Numbered from the stretch's first letter, positions 46,193 through 58,090 are shown. The stretch is 64,000 nucleotides of DNA from Boesenbergia rotunda (GCA_024364735.1 JAGFNQ010001611.1:18878-82877); one strand, 5' to 3'. Program-made: numbers and translations. Notes: generated from the letters alone by a model not told the origin.

Positions 46193-48890
46193 AATCCTCC
46201 ACATTTAAGCTTGAGCGTCTCGCGAAACCACTAAGTATCGATCTCCTAGATTTTCTTAAGCATAATTAGAAACAAATGAAAAGAAATTACCTAAGATTGT
46301 CAATTCTCAAAAATCTAAGCTCTATGGATTAGTATCTTGTCCTTAAATCAACAACTTAGCCTTTTCATCCTTCATGAGTCATTGAGATGAATTTAACTCA
46401 CTAGCCTTTCAAGGAAAATTTTGGTGGCTCTCTCCTTAAGTTCTAAGTTGATGATGGAAGTGGAGCTCACTCAAACACACATGCTTCTTGCACTACCATA
46501 GGCTTGCTTATTGTCTACTCTCCACCATTATTCATGATTAGGATCAACATCTACAAAAACAAGTGTGAGCATGGAAAATAGTAATAAATGGAGTAAAAAC
46601 CAAGAAAATAGAAAAATTGACTAAGTGGGAGACTTGGCTGCTCAAAAATGTTTCCAATGTGCTTTGCCCCTCTTGTCAGTCCTCTAGTGAAATCAAAAGC
46701 GTGGTGGAGTAAATCTTGAGTAATTCCTTTGATTTGGATGAAGAATAACTTTGTTGGTGTCATTGTGCCAATTTTCCATTTGCGTGGCAATTCTTGCTTC
46801 CTTCCCTCTTTTCTGATATTTTTTTTTCCTTTTCAGATCAGATTTGTATCAAAGAACATATAATATCAAGTCAAATAGATACTCAACATAAAATTTTCAC
46901 TCAACAACCCTTGTAACTCACTCTTGATACATGTCTTTCCAAGTTGGCACACTACTTTCACTTCTTCTTCTTTCCTTTTTTTTCCTTTTTCTTCAGATTC
47001 CAGCTCCACTTCAGATTCATGGCAATTCTCTGATCTCTCAAAACAATAGCATCAATAGTATTTGCATCAATTGATAGTGGAAAGTTTAAGTATCCCACTC
47101 GAAAATGGTTGAGTAGCAAGTCAATTTCCGGCCACTGCACAAGCATAACTCTGCTGCCATTTTCAGAAATTTTGATCTCTGGTCAGCCATTCTTGCATTG
47201 CTTTCAATTCAGATCAGTTTGTTTAATTTCAATAGCTCCAAATTCAACACTCGGCAGATTACATGCTCATAATGCAATGCAGTGCAGTTTTTCAGCTTCT
47301 TTCAGCCTTTGTTCCCCTTTTGAATTCTGTTTCTGATCTGGAACTTTTCTTGTTCTGATCAGCTGTGTCAATTCAGCACTGCATTACTAATTTCCAAACC
47401 CAAATTCAGTTTGAGATTGATACCAAACTTGTGACTAAACTGCTTGTATGAAAATAATCTGCACAGATTCTCCTTGAACTCAGATTTGTCCAGCTGCACA
47501 AAAATTCTCTGTTTTGGCACTGATTTCTGCATTGAATCAGATTAGTCAGCTGCAATTCTTCCTTAGCAAAGTGGTTGAGTCAAGCTCCATAGCAATTTTT
47601 TCTTTTGCAACGAATTGTGCTATTGTGTGCCATTTTTTTCTTTGCAGATTTTTTTCTTCTTCAGCTCGAATGCAGAGATTTGTCCTTCAAGTCAGCTGCT
47701 GGCTTCTGATTTTGGTTGCAGAATAGCTGCCCTTGCAATGCAGCTTGTATTGTTTCAGCAGCTACAAGTCAATCTCGGCAGATTACAAGCTTTGATGTTT
47801 CAGTACTGCTGCAATGCAGTTCAGATTTGTGCAATTATAGATTCTTTCTCAGCTTTTGATCAGTCTTCCTCAAACTCAACTCAGACTTCCTGATTTATAC
47901 AGCTGCAATTGAGCTTCTAGCATATGGTTCTGAGTTTTCCGAGCAAGGTACAGCTGCAACTGTGAGTAATTCTGATCCAATCATACTTCACAGAAAATTT
48001 TTTCCTTGCTTTGGCACAAACTTTTTTTTTTCGAATTGAAGTGCCTCCTTGATAAAAATTGATTCCAAATCACTAATCACTCCCCCACACTTAAATCTTT
48101 GCAATAAAATAGCATTAAGAAACATTTCAAACAACAAATCCATAGAAAAAAAATGAGGGTAAGAGTAGGAAATAAGTAAAGAAAAATGGAATGAACATGA
48201 TTTTTGCCAAAATTGATGTGGAAAGGTAAACAAAGTGATTAGCCTCTATAGATGTGATCCAATCATTGAAATATGATTTTGAAAGAACCTAAGCAAGTTC
48301 TAGAGCACAATGACATATGTGTATCACAAAAGTAAGGCTAATTCTCACTAGGCAAAAATAATTCATCTCAAGACATCAATTAAGAATCTAAAGCAAAGTA
48401 GTACTCTAGCATCTAAGATTTCATCCATTAGCTCAAACCCTAAGTTTTAACAACCAAATTTAATTTATTGTCCAAGAGATTCTAAAATGCTATGGGATAA
48501 CCTAGAGGGATACATTTATTCCTAGTCATGAAAGAAACAAATGTCCAAGAAAACTAACATGGTATCTACAATGACTCCTAGTCATTTTACTCTACTTAAG
48601 TAATTATTAGCAAGGGCTCCATTTAAAAGTGAAAAATGCAATAAAAGAAAATACAAGAAAGAACAATCTCCCCTTTATTTCTAGTGGACGGAGTCTATCA
48701 AGCAGTAGCCTCCATCGTGGTAGTGGAGGAGTCTGGGTGTGCGAAAGAGCTAGGACTCCTCCACACTTAAACTTTGCAACAAAATGTTCAGGTGGCCGCA
48801 GGCGATTTAGGTTCAAGATCCATTGAAGGAATGGAGGGCTATGGATTAAAGTAAGATCTTCTCCTCCTTCTTGATGCCTTTCAGAAGTCC
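46193..48890 (-). other. Athila-like 3' internal region, no gene seen
   Basis: 2.7 kb between the polypurine tract and the repeat ORF. AT-rich, with only short frames on both strands. I find no envelope, integrase or RT motif. A pol deletion or a gag-only family would both explain it. Confidence 0.6.
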
Positions 48891-49005
48891 TTCAAGGAGG
48901 CTGGAGTCTGTTCAGATGGAGCACCCACTCCTGAAGTCTTCTAAACCCTGCAAAACAATGTAATACCTCTCTCAAGCGTGCAGGGTACGAAGAAAATAAA
49001 ATAAT

Positions 49006-49739
49006 ATCAGTCTCTGCATGAAATGAATCCAAAGCTGCATCATATCCAATTAAATCAAATTCTGGTATCTCAATGAATTTTGCATAAGTAATATCCTCCA
49101 AAGGTATATCAAGAAACTTATCACACCCCATGAAATCAACTTTTGGCACATCAATAGTATTTTCGCAATTATTTCCTATCAAAAATGTATCAAGCAATGT
49201 GTCACAGCCAATGAAATCAATCTCAGATACCTCCATAAGTTTTTCACATTCAACTTCAGCATAAGATATTGCAAGAGATTCATCAAAATAAATAACATCA
49301 ATTTCAGGCACTTCTAAAAATTTTTCACAATTCATATCCATAAAAGATGTATCAAGAGATTCATCATAACAAACAATATCAATTATAGGTGTCTCTAAAA
49401 TTTGTTCGCAACCCATATCTACAAGAGATGTATCAAGTAATGCATTACGACCAATGAAATCAATTTTTGGTACCTCTATTGGATTTCCACAACAATCTCT
49501 ACACAAGGTATATCAATAAATTCATCATAACCAATAAAGTCAGCACTACGTACCTCACTAAATTTTTCTGAACAAAGAGGAGAAATACTTACCTGAGCGT
49601 GCTGGAGAATACCTGGAGGTTCTACAAAAGTAGATGTATCCATGGCCTCCTCCTGATCAAGTACATGCTCCTCTTCAGATTCAGGTTCTGGTGGACACTC
49701 AACTAAAGCAGGTGATCCTTGGGTGCTTGCTTCCACCAT
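49006..49739 (-). pseudogene. ORF with seven 27-residue repeats
   Basis: Residues run from MVEASTQGSPALVECPPEPE (49,739, acidic lead) into seven tandem units of 27 residues (49,574-49,006), one in frame 49,476-49,739 and six in frame 48,892-49,506, linked by one frameshift near 49,493. The unit pattern is C-E-K-x2-E-V-P-E-I-D-F-I-G-x-D-x2-L-D-T-S, followed by six variable residues. Copies differ widely in DNA yet keep length and hydrophobic/acidic positions, which suggests past protein-level selection. No known domain is recognised. It lies downstream of gag-like sequence in an Athila-like element without pol. A Cys at the start of nearly every unit could bind metal or form bonds, but that is speculation. 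Confidence 0.6.
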
Positions 49740-49807
49740 GCAAGTCCCTACACTTTCTGGTTCATCCTCTGAATCTTGTGGTGGTCACTGGGGCTTAGTG
49801 CAATCCC

Positions 49808-50246
49808 CTACACCTGTGAATCATCTTCTATGAATGCTCCTTCTGTAATATTTGCAACATCAATATCAGAAAAATTAGGACCATCAATAATACTATCATC
49901 ACAAAATAAAAGTCTAGAATGGTCCTGTGGAGCTTCAGTTTCTTCTTCTGGAGCTGAAAAATTTGGAAATGAATTTTGAATAGGAATCTCCGGAAGGATG
50001 CATGCTGTAGTTGCCCTGATTTTAATAATTACTTCTTCTTCTTCTACTAATTTTGCAAGATCACTTGAAGAAGGACTTGCCATGCACTAGGGTCACCTCG
50101 AACTGATATAAAACCAACTCCGGGGCTCTCAGAATTACAACAACTTGAGAATATAACTGTTCTGATCTTTGGGCTTTTATCTGATTCAAATCACTAGCCA
50201 CTTGTTCCATTTGCCTTCCAAGGTTTTGAAGCTCTTGTTGAATCAT
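49808..50246 (-). pseudogene. gag: Athila-like gag C-terminal pieces
   Basis: The frame 50,061-50,246 (MIQQELQNLGRQMEQVASDL and NQIKAQ, ending FEVTLVHGK) resembles the coiled-coil and linker after the zinc-finger region of Athila gag, where a short helix is followed by a LPSQT-like motif. The frame 49,808-50,083 is acidic (MASPSSSDLAKLVEEEEVII and onwards). Frameshifts separate them from the Q-rich frame upstream. Confidence 0.5.
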
Positions 50247-51052
50247 TTGTTGAAATTGAGACTGTGGGGTTGATAAAATGGTTGAATAGGTTGATTAAAT
50301 TGCTGGAAACTTGGTTCATAAGTTGGTGGAGATTGCTGAAAATTGTAGCCCTGGAATTCTTGGATCTGAGGTTGAAATTGTGGTGGTGAACACTGAAGTT
50401 GAGTGGGCTGGAAATTCTGGTTTTGAAACTGAAAATTTGGCTCGTATGACTGTGAATATTGAAGAGGTTGTTGAAAATTCTGTATAGGTTGAAATTCTTG
50501 CTGCCATGGCTGAGGTGGAGGCTGAAATTGATTATTTCCTTGCTGAAAACTTACAAAAGGCTGCTGGAAATTTTGGTTAAAATGTTGAAATCCTTGATTT
50601 CGTTGAACTTGATGGAAGGGTGGTTGCTGAAAATTCTGATTATCTAAACACCCTTGCTGAATTCCTTGAAAAAGTGATTGATCTTGTTGATAAGGTGGCT
50701 GAAAGTTGGGCTGAAATTGCTGAATTGGTTGCTCAAAACCCTGGAATTGTGGCTGCCCATTCTGATTTGGTGGCTGGAAATTTGGTTGATTTTGCTGAAA
50801 ATTTTGGAAAGGCTGAAAAAACTGATTTGGTTGCTGAAAATTCGAGTAGGGCTGTTGAAAATCTTGATTTGATTACTGAAATTGCTGGAAAGGCTGAAAT
50901 TGTGGCTGAGGTGGCTGAAATGTAGGCTGAATCGGCTGCTGGTAAGTAGATGAATGAGCTTTATGTCTTTGTTGGTATTCCAACACCTTAAACACATTTT
51001 TTAACCCCACTAGTGCATCTTTGAGCTCTGTATAGTCCTCTGGTGAAAACAT
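50243..51052 (-). pseudogene. gag: Q/N/F-rich gag-like ORF, one in-frame stop
   Basis: 270 codons from the ATG at 51,052, about 140 bp after the primer site. The first ~35 residues (MFSPEDYTELKDALVGLKNV and onwards) look globular or helical. The remainder is dominated by Gln, Asn, Phe and Pro in FQQP, NFQP and QPQFQ patterns. A TAA at 50,873-50,875 (codon 60) breaks it. The end is frameshifted into the MIQQELQNLG coiled coil. Athila gag proteins have a Gln/Asn-rich stretch before that coil, so this is likely a gag whose capsid domain was lost and whose low-complexity part remains or expanded. Confidence 0.6.
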
Positions 51053-51189
51053 TTGGATTTTACAGCCCTGTCACACAACAAACAAGAAAAATGGAAGCAA
51101 CCGTATACAAAAGATAAAACAATAGAAAATAGAATCAAATGATATGCCCATAAGTACACATGTAAAAATCAAACAAATCAACTAGTTGC

Positions 51190-51208
51190 TTCCCCGGCAA
51201 CGGCGCCA
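51190..51208 (-). other. primer-binding site, tRNA-Asp type
   Basis: Minus-strand TGGCGCCGTTGCCGGGGAA, the complement of the 3' end of plant tRNA-Asp as used by Athila elements. The LTR end lies 6 bp away. Confidence 0.9.
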
Positions 51209-51214
51209 AAAATT

Positions 51215-53696
51215 TGACGGACCCGAAATACTAGGTTAAAGTTGTCACGAATTGTGGGATCATCAGAATTTAGAATATTTATAAAAATGCTGGAAACCCT
51301 TTTTGCAATCAAAATATGAAAACGTAGTAAAGGGGCCACAGGTCGTATTTTTCCTCGGGACTAGTTGAAGTTGTTTGATTTGAGCTCGTGTTTATGTGTC
51401 ATTTGTGGATTTTCAGGTTTCAAATAAATATTTGGGTTTTGGGTTCAATTAGAAATAAAATCGCAATGAAAATAAAGGCACTCAACTAGATGAGCCAAAC
51501 AAAGTAAGTGCCACTAAGAAACTCAACTAATGGAACTAAATGAACCAAGGTAACTTAACTGAAGTTGCAAAACAGATCTGATAGCACATCCAAATCAAAT
51601 TCAAAGCTATCTAAAAACAGTCCAATACAAAACCAATGCCAAGCCTTACTTGATACAAGTTGTGGGCAAGTAAATCAAGACAACTTATGTGCCAAATATG
51701 AACTACAATTCGGGAACGATCCAAGTTCGAATGCAACTGATTTCAATCACAGCAATTCACTAAAAGGTAAGTTAAATTTTGATACAAAGCAGTGCTGAAC
51801 TTATCTTGATACATCCTGCAGAAAATTTCATCAAACTTGGCACGCAAAGGATAAGAAAACTATATACCAATTTGACTCTAAACGCAGGGAATGGGCTGAT
51901 CAAATTGAGACTGATACTAGCATGAAATTAAGTGGAATGCAGATACGAGCTGATGCAATGGTTTACTAGCTAGCAACATCTCTGTGGGTTGAAATCAAAA
52001 TGCAAACTCAGCTGAAGAAATGCAGAAATGCAGAATTATCTTGCAAAATTCAGAACTGATTGGATGCTAAAACCAAATAAGACCACTAAATTCGAATGCA
52101 ATAGAGTTCCAACTCAGATCTTACTGATAAAAACTTCAGCCTATCCAAACTAAAACAATGCAGAAATATGATTGAAACTCAATGCGAACTGATCAGCAGG
52201 CTGTGGAAAACAATTGCAGCTACTGATGGAATTGCAGAATTCAGAAATGGAATGCAGAGGGAAAATCCAGCAAACAATGCTCTCTTGATACACAATTTAG
52301 AAACTGATACTTGAGAGATATTTGATGGATTGCAGAAATTGAAATTGGATGGTAGAATTGGAAACCGAAATGCAGAAATAAAATCAAATTGCTAAACAAC
52401 TCAAATCAATTGAGCTAGTAAACTAAATGTTGTCTTCAATTGTAGGGAATAAACTAAACAAGAATCCAATTGGAAATAAACTGGAATTTCCGAACTGAAC
52501 AGAAATGTGCAAAACAGCCTGATACGCAAGCTGTAACTATCTGATACGCAAGTAGGAAATTGCAAGCAAATGAAACTAAGTAAATCGTTAACTAAATAAG
52601 CTAGCTAACTACTGGAAGAACAAATTCGAACCACTAATTAAGCAGAAACAATGCAATAAACGAGGTTAACGAATCAGAAACAAAAACAGAAATGAAACTA
52701 AAGCAGTAATGGAAATTACAGCTACAAACGGAAATTAACTAAAACTAAGCCTCAATCTCTCATCTCAGCTGAAGAAATCCTTGCTGTCACTCAAGGAGGA
52801 GCCTCGAATTGAGAAAGAATCGATCCATTCAAGAAAACTAGTCAGCTGATACAATATGCAGAAACGAAATGGCAGAAATGAAATCTACTGCTAATAACTG
52901 AAAGTTCGCTATTTAAACTAAACCCCAATCCTTATCCTTGCTGTCACTCAAGGATGAACATCGAATTGAGGTGGTCGCGCCTCGAATTGAAGAAAAAAAT
53001 GAAGAAAAATGAAGAACTCAGCTAAAAACGCGAAGAAGAAAGCACTGTGCGTCGAAGACGCGATGACGGCTGAAGGCAGGGAAACGTTTGATTAAATACT
53101 TAAGCATGGACGACCCAGATTGATTTGAGGAAATCCAATGGCTGATCTTACTCTGAATTGAGCCAAACTTTGAGGATATTGATCAGGGGTCAGGATCTAC
53201 CTCGTGGTAGCTCGGATCCTCCAGATGTGCAACGGATGGTCCAGATCAACCTAATCTTTGAATGGACGATCTAGAGCCCTCCGAGCTTGATCCAACGGTT
53301 GATTGAGCTCTGATTGGAATGAAACCTTCAGATCATGATCAGAGTGCTTAATCAACCCTAACCCTAGCTCGGATTGCTTCAGATGGTCCCGGATGGCTCA
53401 GATCTAGCCGCTTTTGAATTGGACGGCCTAGATTACTCCAAAGCTTGATAACTCGATCCGGGTCCACTTCTGACTCAAGTTTGACCCAGTATGCCCTAGG
53501 TCCATGAACCTTTCATGCCTACAAAAATAGATCAAAAATTTAGTGGCCAAATAATCCAAATATGTGTAAATTTGCAATTAAGTCCAAAATAAAGGTAAGT
53601 TCTAAAACCTAGGGTAAAATCACAATTAAGCAAGCAAAACATGGGTCAAACATGGATTTTATCAACTAAAATAATCAACAAAAATGGTACTTATCA
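51215..53696 (-). mobile_element. Athila-like LTR, right (2,482 bp), 5' LTR
   Basis: Ends TGACGGACCCGAAATAC and GGTACTTATCA on the plus strand. It is clearly diverged from the left LTR by substitutions and indels, so the pair is old or comes from two elements. Confidence 0.85.
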
Positions 53697-54566
53697 ATGC
53701 CGCTCATTGCTTATGTGTCTAAAGAGTTTAGCCACATTGCCAACGTCACGAGAACCTATTGGGTCACACACTAAGGACATGATGCTTCGGGAAATCTGAT
53801 CGGGAGCCCGAGTTGGGAACTCGAGAGATCTTATCGGGAGCTCGAGTTGGGAACTCGGGAGATATGATCGGGAGCTCGAGTTGTCAACTCGGGAGACTCA
53901 GGTTGGGAGCTCAGGTCAGGAGCTCAGGGACTTGGTTGGGAGCTCGGCGCTCAGCAGACTGATACGGGAGCGCAGCGCTCGGCACACTGAGTCGTGTGCT
54001 CGACACTCGGCAGACTAGGTCGAGAGCTCGGCAGACTGGGTCGGGAGCTTGGCGACTTGCTCGGCAGACTTGGTCGGGAGACCTGGTCGGAAGCCCGAGA
54101 GGCGCGGTCGGAATTGCAGGGGAAATTCATTAAAGTGTTTAATGATGGAAAGAGAAAAGTCTCTCTTCATTGGATGAAGAGAAGGTGAAGAGTCACATGA
54201 AAAGATGTGCTCTTTATTGGCATAAATGAAGGGAAATCAAAGAGACAAAAGACTCTTCATATTCATGGGATGAGTATAAAAGAGAGTTTAGTCATTTTGA
54301 ATGGGGGTGTGTGAGCTTTCCCTTCTTCCCTTCCTCTCTTCTTCCACTTCTCCCTCTTGGCCGAAACCCCTGTTGGGGTTCTTGGTGGTTTTGTGAACTA
54401 CCTCAAGTTGCTAGCACAACTAAGGTAGTTCTTCCCAAAATTGAGAGATCATGTCCGTGTGGATGCGCATAGAGGCACAGACGCTTGAACGTGCAAGAGA
54501 TTTGGCGCACTTGGACGAGCGGGATAAGGTAAGGGCACGCTCTAAAGGTATACACTATAGATAGAT
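53697..54566 (+). mobile_element. copia LTR fragment (second copy) with minisatellite
   Basis: Plus-oriented relative of the solo LTR at 55,941-57,914, lacking roughly its first 0.9 kb and last 0.1 kb. A GC-rich array of GGGAGCTCG-type units spans 53,800-54,110. TATA box GAGTATAAAAGAG at about 54,277. It leads straight into Tat RNase H. Confidence 0.8.
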
Positions 54567-55360
54567 CCGGCGCACTTGGTCCCCATTTGGGGAAGATAAG
54601 AGAATTTTGATGTCGCTTCCCGACCGAGCGGCAGAGCCGTCCATGTAGACCCTCCAAGTTTCTTCTTCTTCCTCAGTATGAAGCACGCTAAGAAAGTTGG
54701 CTAACGCTTGAGCCTTAATAGCAGTCCGGGGCAGGAATTGAATGTCATACTCACTTAACTCGTGGTTCATTTGATCATTCAGCCAGAGGCCTCCGGGTTA
54801 ACCAATACTCTTCCGAGGGTGCTATTGGTTATCACTTGAATGAGATGAGCCAAGAAATAAGGGCACAAGCAACGATCAGCCAGCACAAGCACATAAGCTA
54901 ACTTCTCGAATGCATTATACCTACACTCGGCTTCTTTCAGCAAGTGTCCAAAAAAGTAAATGGGTTGTTGTTCAGCTTCCCATTGTTTTACAAGCACTTC
55001 GCTCACTGCTCCCTCTGTGGCTGAAAGATATACATACAGAATCTCTCCCTCTTCAGGCTTGGCCAAGACTGACTGACTGACAAGATAAGACTTCAATTCT
55101 TCAAAGGCCCGATCACACTCGACATCATATTGAAACTTAGTGGCCTTGCACAGGATCTTGAAGATGGGCAGACTGCGGTCAGCTGACCTGAAAATAAAGC
55201 GAGAAAGAGTCGTGATCCTCCCGGTCAACCGTTGGACTTCCTTCAGATTCTTGGGTGGTGGCATTTCCAGTAGAGCCTTCACCTTGCTGGGGTTGGCTTC
55301 GATGCCTCGCGAGTCAGGCTGTAACCCAAGAACATTCCGCTTCTTTGTCCAAACAAGCAC
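54567..55360 (-). pseudogene. pol: Tat-like RT thumb and RNase H
   Basis: Frame 54,779-55,360 reads PSKVKALLEMPPPKNLKEVQ (thumb/connection) and FFGHLLKEAECRYNAFEKLA (RNase H). After a frameshift at EASG the frame 54,555-54,770 continues with LSEYDIQFLPRTAIKAQALA and WRVYMDGSAARSGS, the second RNase H of the Tat lineage. It is cut at 54,566 by the LTR fragment, so the rest of this RNase H and the integrase core are missing here. It joins the RT domain upstream by another frameshift near 55,310. Confidence 0.85.
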
Positions 55361-55935
55361 TTGGTTGGGTTTAATTTTAGACCATACCTTCTGAGGGTGC
55401 GGCAGGTCTCCTCCACATCTACTATTAAATTTACTTCCTGGAGGGATTTGATGAGAATGCCATCCACATACACCTCAGTGTTTCTCCCTTTTTGATCTTT
55501 GAATACTTTGTTCATCAATCTCTGGTACGTAGCTCCCGCGTTCTTCATTCCGAACGGCATAACTGTGTAGCAATAGGTACCCTCGACTGTGATGAAACTG
55601 ACCTTTTCCTGATTGCTAGGGGATAGTGGCACTTGATGATATCCTTGGTAGGCATCCAGCATGCAGATAAGCTCACTCCCAGCCGTGAAGTCCACCATCT
55701 GATCGATCCGAGGGAGTGGGTAACAATCATTGGGACAAGCTCTATAGAGGTCTCTGAAATCTATACAGACCCTCCATTTGTTCTCCGGCTTGGACACCAG
55801 CACCACATTGGTCAACCAGGCCAAAAACTGCACCTCACGAATGTGTCCTGCCTCCAAGAGCCTTTCCACCTCAGCTTGAGTTATCTTGTTCTTCTCGAGA
55901 CTGAAGTCTCTCTTCCACTGCTTCACGGCCTGGCG
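55279..55935 (-). pseudogene. pol: Tat-like reverse transcriptase with altered active site
   Basis: Minus strand, open to 55,926. Motifs in order: VSKPENKWRVCIDFRDLYRA, PLPRIDQMVDFTAGSELICM, LDAYQGYHQV, FITVEGTYCYTVMPFGMKNA, then YVDGILIKS. The last should be the catalytic YVDD; the codon for the second Asp is GGC (55,459-55,461), so the enzyme would be dead. It is split from its N-terminus by the copia solo LTR at 55,941. Confidence 0.9.
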
Positions 55936-55940
55936 TCAAG

Positions 55941-57914
55941 TGTTGGGATCTCTCGGCACAAAACACAAAATGCAGCGGAAACAAGATCCCTTTAGCGATC
56001 CATGCGAAAGAAAAACTTGTATAAAGTTCATCTATCTAATAGATCTATCTAAAGTGTATACCTTTGGAGCATGCCCTTTCACTTATCCCGCTCGTCTAAG
56101 AAGCGCCGGATCTCTTGCACGTTCAAGTGTCCGTGCATCTATTCGTATCCACACGGACACGATCTCTCAACTTCGGGAAGAACTACCTTAGTTGTTCTAG
56201 CAACTTGAGGTAGTTTACAAGACCACCAAGAACCCAACAATGGTTTTGACCAAGGAGGAGAAGAGGAAGAAGAGAGGAAGGGAAGAAGAGAAAACACTCT
56301 CTTCTCATTCAAGATGACTAGCCCCTCTTTTATACTCATCCCATGAATATGATGAGTTTTTTTGTCTCTTTGACTTCCCTTCATTAAAGCCAATAAAGAG
56401 CACATTTTTTCATGTGACTCTTCACCTTCTCTTCATTCAATGAAGATAAACTTTTCTCTTTCCTTCATTAAACACTTTAATGAATCTCCCCTGCAATTCC
56501 AACCGGGCCTCTCTGGCACCCGACTAGGTCTCCCGGCCAAGTCTTCCGAGCAAGTCTCCGAGCTCCCAACCAAGTCTGCCGAGCAAGTCGCTGAGCTCCC
56601 GACCCAGTTACCGAGCAAGTCGTCGAGCTCCCGACCCAGTCTGCTGAGCTCCCAGCCCGAGCTCCCGACCAAGTCTCCTGAGCTCCCGGCCCGAGCTCCC
56701 GACCAAGTCCCTGAGCTCCTAACCCGAGCTCCCGACCAAGTCCCTGAGCTCCTGACCCTAGCTCCCGGCCAAGTCCCTAAGCTCCCGACCTGAGCTCCCG
56801 AACTAGTCTCCTGAGTTCCCTAATCAGATCTCCCGATCAGATCTCCCGATCAGATCTCCTGACTTCCCAACTCGGACTACCGATCAGATTCCCCAATCAG
56901 ATCTCCCGAGTTCTCAACACGGGCTCCTGATCAGATTTCCCGAAGCATCATGTCCTTAGTGTGTGACCCAATAGGTTCTCATGACGTTAGCAATGCGCCT
57001 AAACACTTTAGACACATAAGCAATGAGCGGCATCTAGCAATGCATCATTGCTACCCAAGTAACAAGAAAAGTGAAGATCCGACTAAACCTCCGTGACTAT
57101 GATAATGTATGACCTTGTCCTTCTATCCTTGATATCTAGATTGACCAATGAGGCATAGACCGTGTCATCCTCGATCAATCTTTGTGTTTCTTGATCCCCG
57201 AGTAGACTCACTCAAACAAATGAGCTCAATATCTCATATTGACTCATTTGAGCATGGTCATGCGTTTTAGTAGTCCTACTTGATCAAGGGGCCCACAGAT
57301 ATCACTCCCGTTATATGGAGGGATAGATCTCATCTACATCACTCATATCCCTCCGCATAATTCATTACATACCCAGTGATCGCCTTTATAGTCCACCCTG
57401 TTACAGGTGACGTTTAGCGATATCAAAGTACATAACTCCTTATGTAGGGAACCGTAGTGACTTCAGGTCTAAGGACTATTCATACTAATAGTCACATGAG
57501 AAAGTTTATGACACTCATATGACAATCTATGAAACTTTCTCATGGCGGGTCATTTCAGTACACATTCTCTATTGTATACCCATGTGTCAACATGATATCA
57601 CATATCCATGACTTGTGAACTCAAGTCATCAATTGACCTACATGCTAGTCCCCATGAATTAATATTATCCCTGAATATTAATGGTTGACTAGGAATAATT
57701 TAGTATAGTGTTCTCTACATTATCTCACTATCGATTCAATCAATCGATATAATGTAGATAAGAACCTATTACACAAGGACATTATTATACTTAGTTATTT
57801 GACACAAAAATACAATAAGTATAATAACCAAACATGCCTTTAATAATGATAGAATATGATACAAAAAGTCCCTACTCAATTATCACATAATTGGCTCTAG
57901 GGCTCCTACTAACA
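55941..57914 (-). mobile_element. copia solo LTR, TSD TCAAG
   Basis: 1,974 bp; minus start TGTTAGTAGGAGCCCTAGAG, minus end GAGATCCCAACA. TCAAG is duplicated at 55,936-55,940 and 57,915-57,919, inside Tat-like RT. Minus-strand TATAAAAG near 56,332. A ~33-bp minisatellite of GAGCTCCCGACCAAGTC-type units lies at 56,510-56,950. Confidence 0.93.
56510..56950 (-). repeat. ~33-bp GC-rich minisatellite in the copia LTR
   Basis: Repeats of GAGCTCCCGACCAAGTC alternating with shorter GAGCTCCTGACC-like blocks. The inverted relative is at 53,800-54,110. Confidence 0.8.
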
Positions 57915-58080
57915 TCAAGGTAAACGTGAAACTTGTGTGCCATGACTTCTTGCAGGACGTCGTTCAGATCTCGGGTTGGCCATGCGAATACATCTTGATT
58001 TTCTGCCAGGCACCTCACTAGTTGTTCCTTAAGGTTGGGCTCCAGCTCCGGTGCTATCTTCACCATTGTTTCTTCTCGGT
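57915..58080 (-). pseudogene. pol: Tat-like pol, segment before RT
   Basis: The frame 57,872-58,066 reads ELEPNLKEQLVRCLAENQDV and FAWPTRDLNDV, the conserved run before the RT fingers in Tat elements. It continues, across the solo LTR, at 55,935. Confidence 0.8.
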
Positions 58081-58090
58081 CGGGAAGGAG

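Larger units (their letters stand above)
43515..53696 (-). mobile_element. Athila-like non-autonomous element, pol absent
   Basis: Two related LTRs (43,515-46,192 and 51,215-53,696) bound a 5.0-kb interior with a tRNA-Asp-type primer site at 51,190-51,208 next to the right LTR, so the element reads on the minus strand. The interior has gag-like frames and a 27-residue repeat, but no protease, RT, RNase H or integrase. The flanks do not match: Tat RNase H on the left, a copia LTR fragment on the right, and no target duplication. A vestige of the primer-site flank (CCAAAAATTT) lies outside the left LTR. The element is probably the product of unequal recombination. Confidence 0.8.

Noticed and set aside
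48607..48826. Short frames on both strands near 48.6-48.8 kb
   Set aside because: No domain, no conservation evidence, random length for this base composition.
50620..50925. Plus-strand frame with AE/LVAEN repeats
   Set aside because: Antisense of the Q/N/F-rich frame; periodicity is inherited from its codons.
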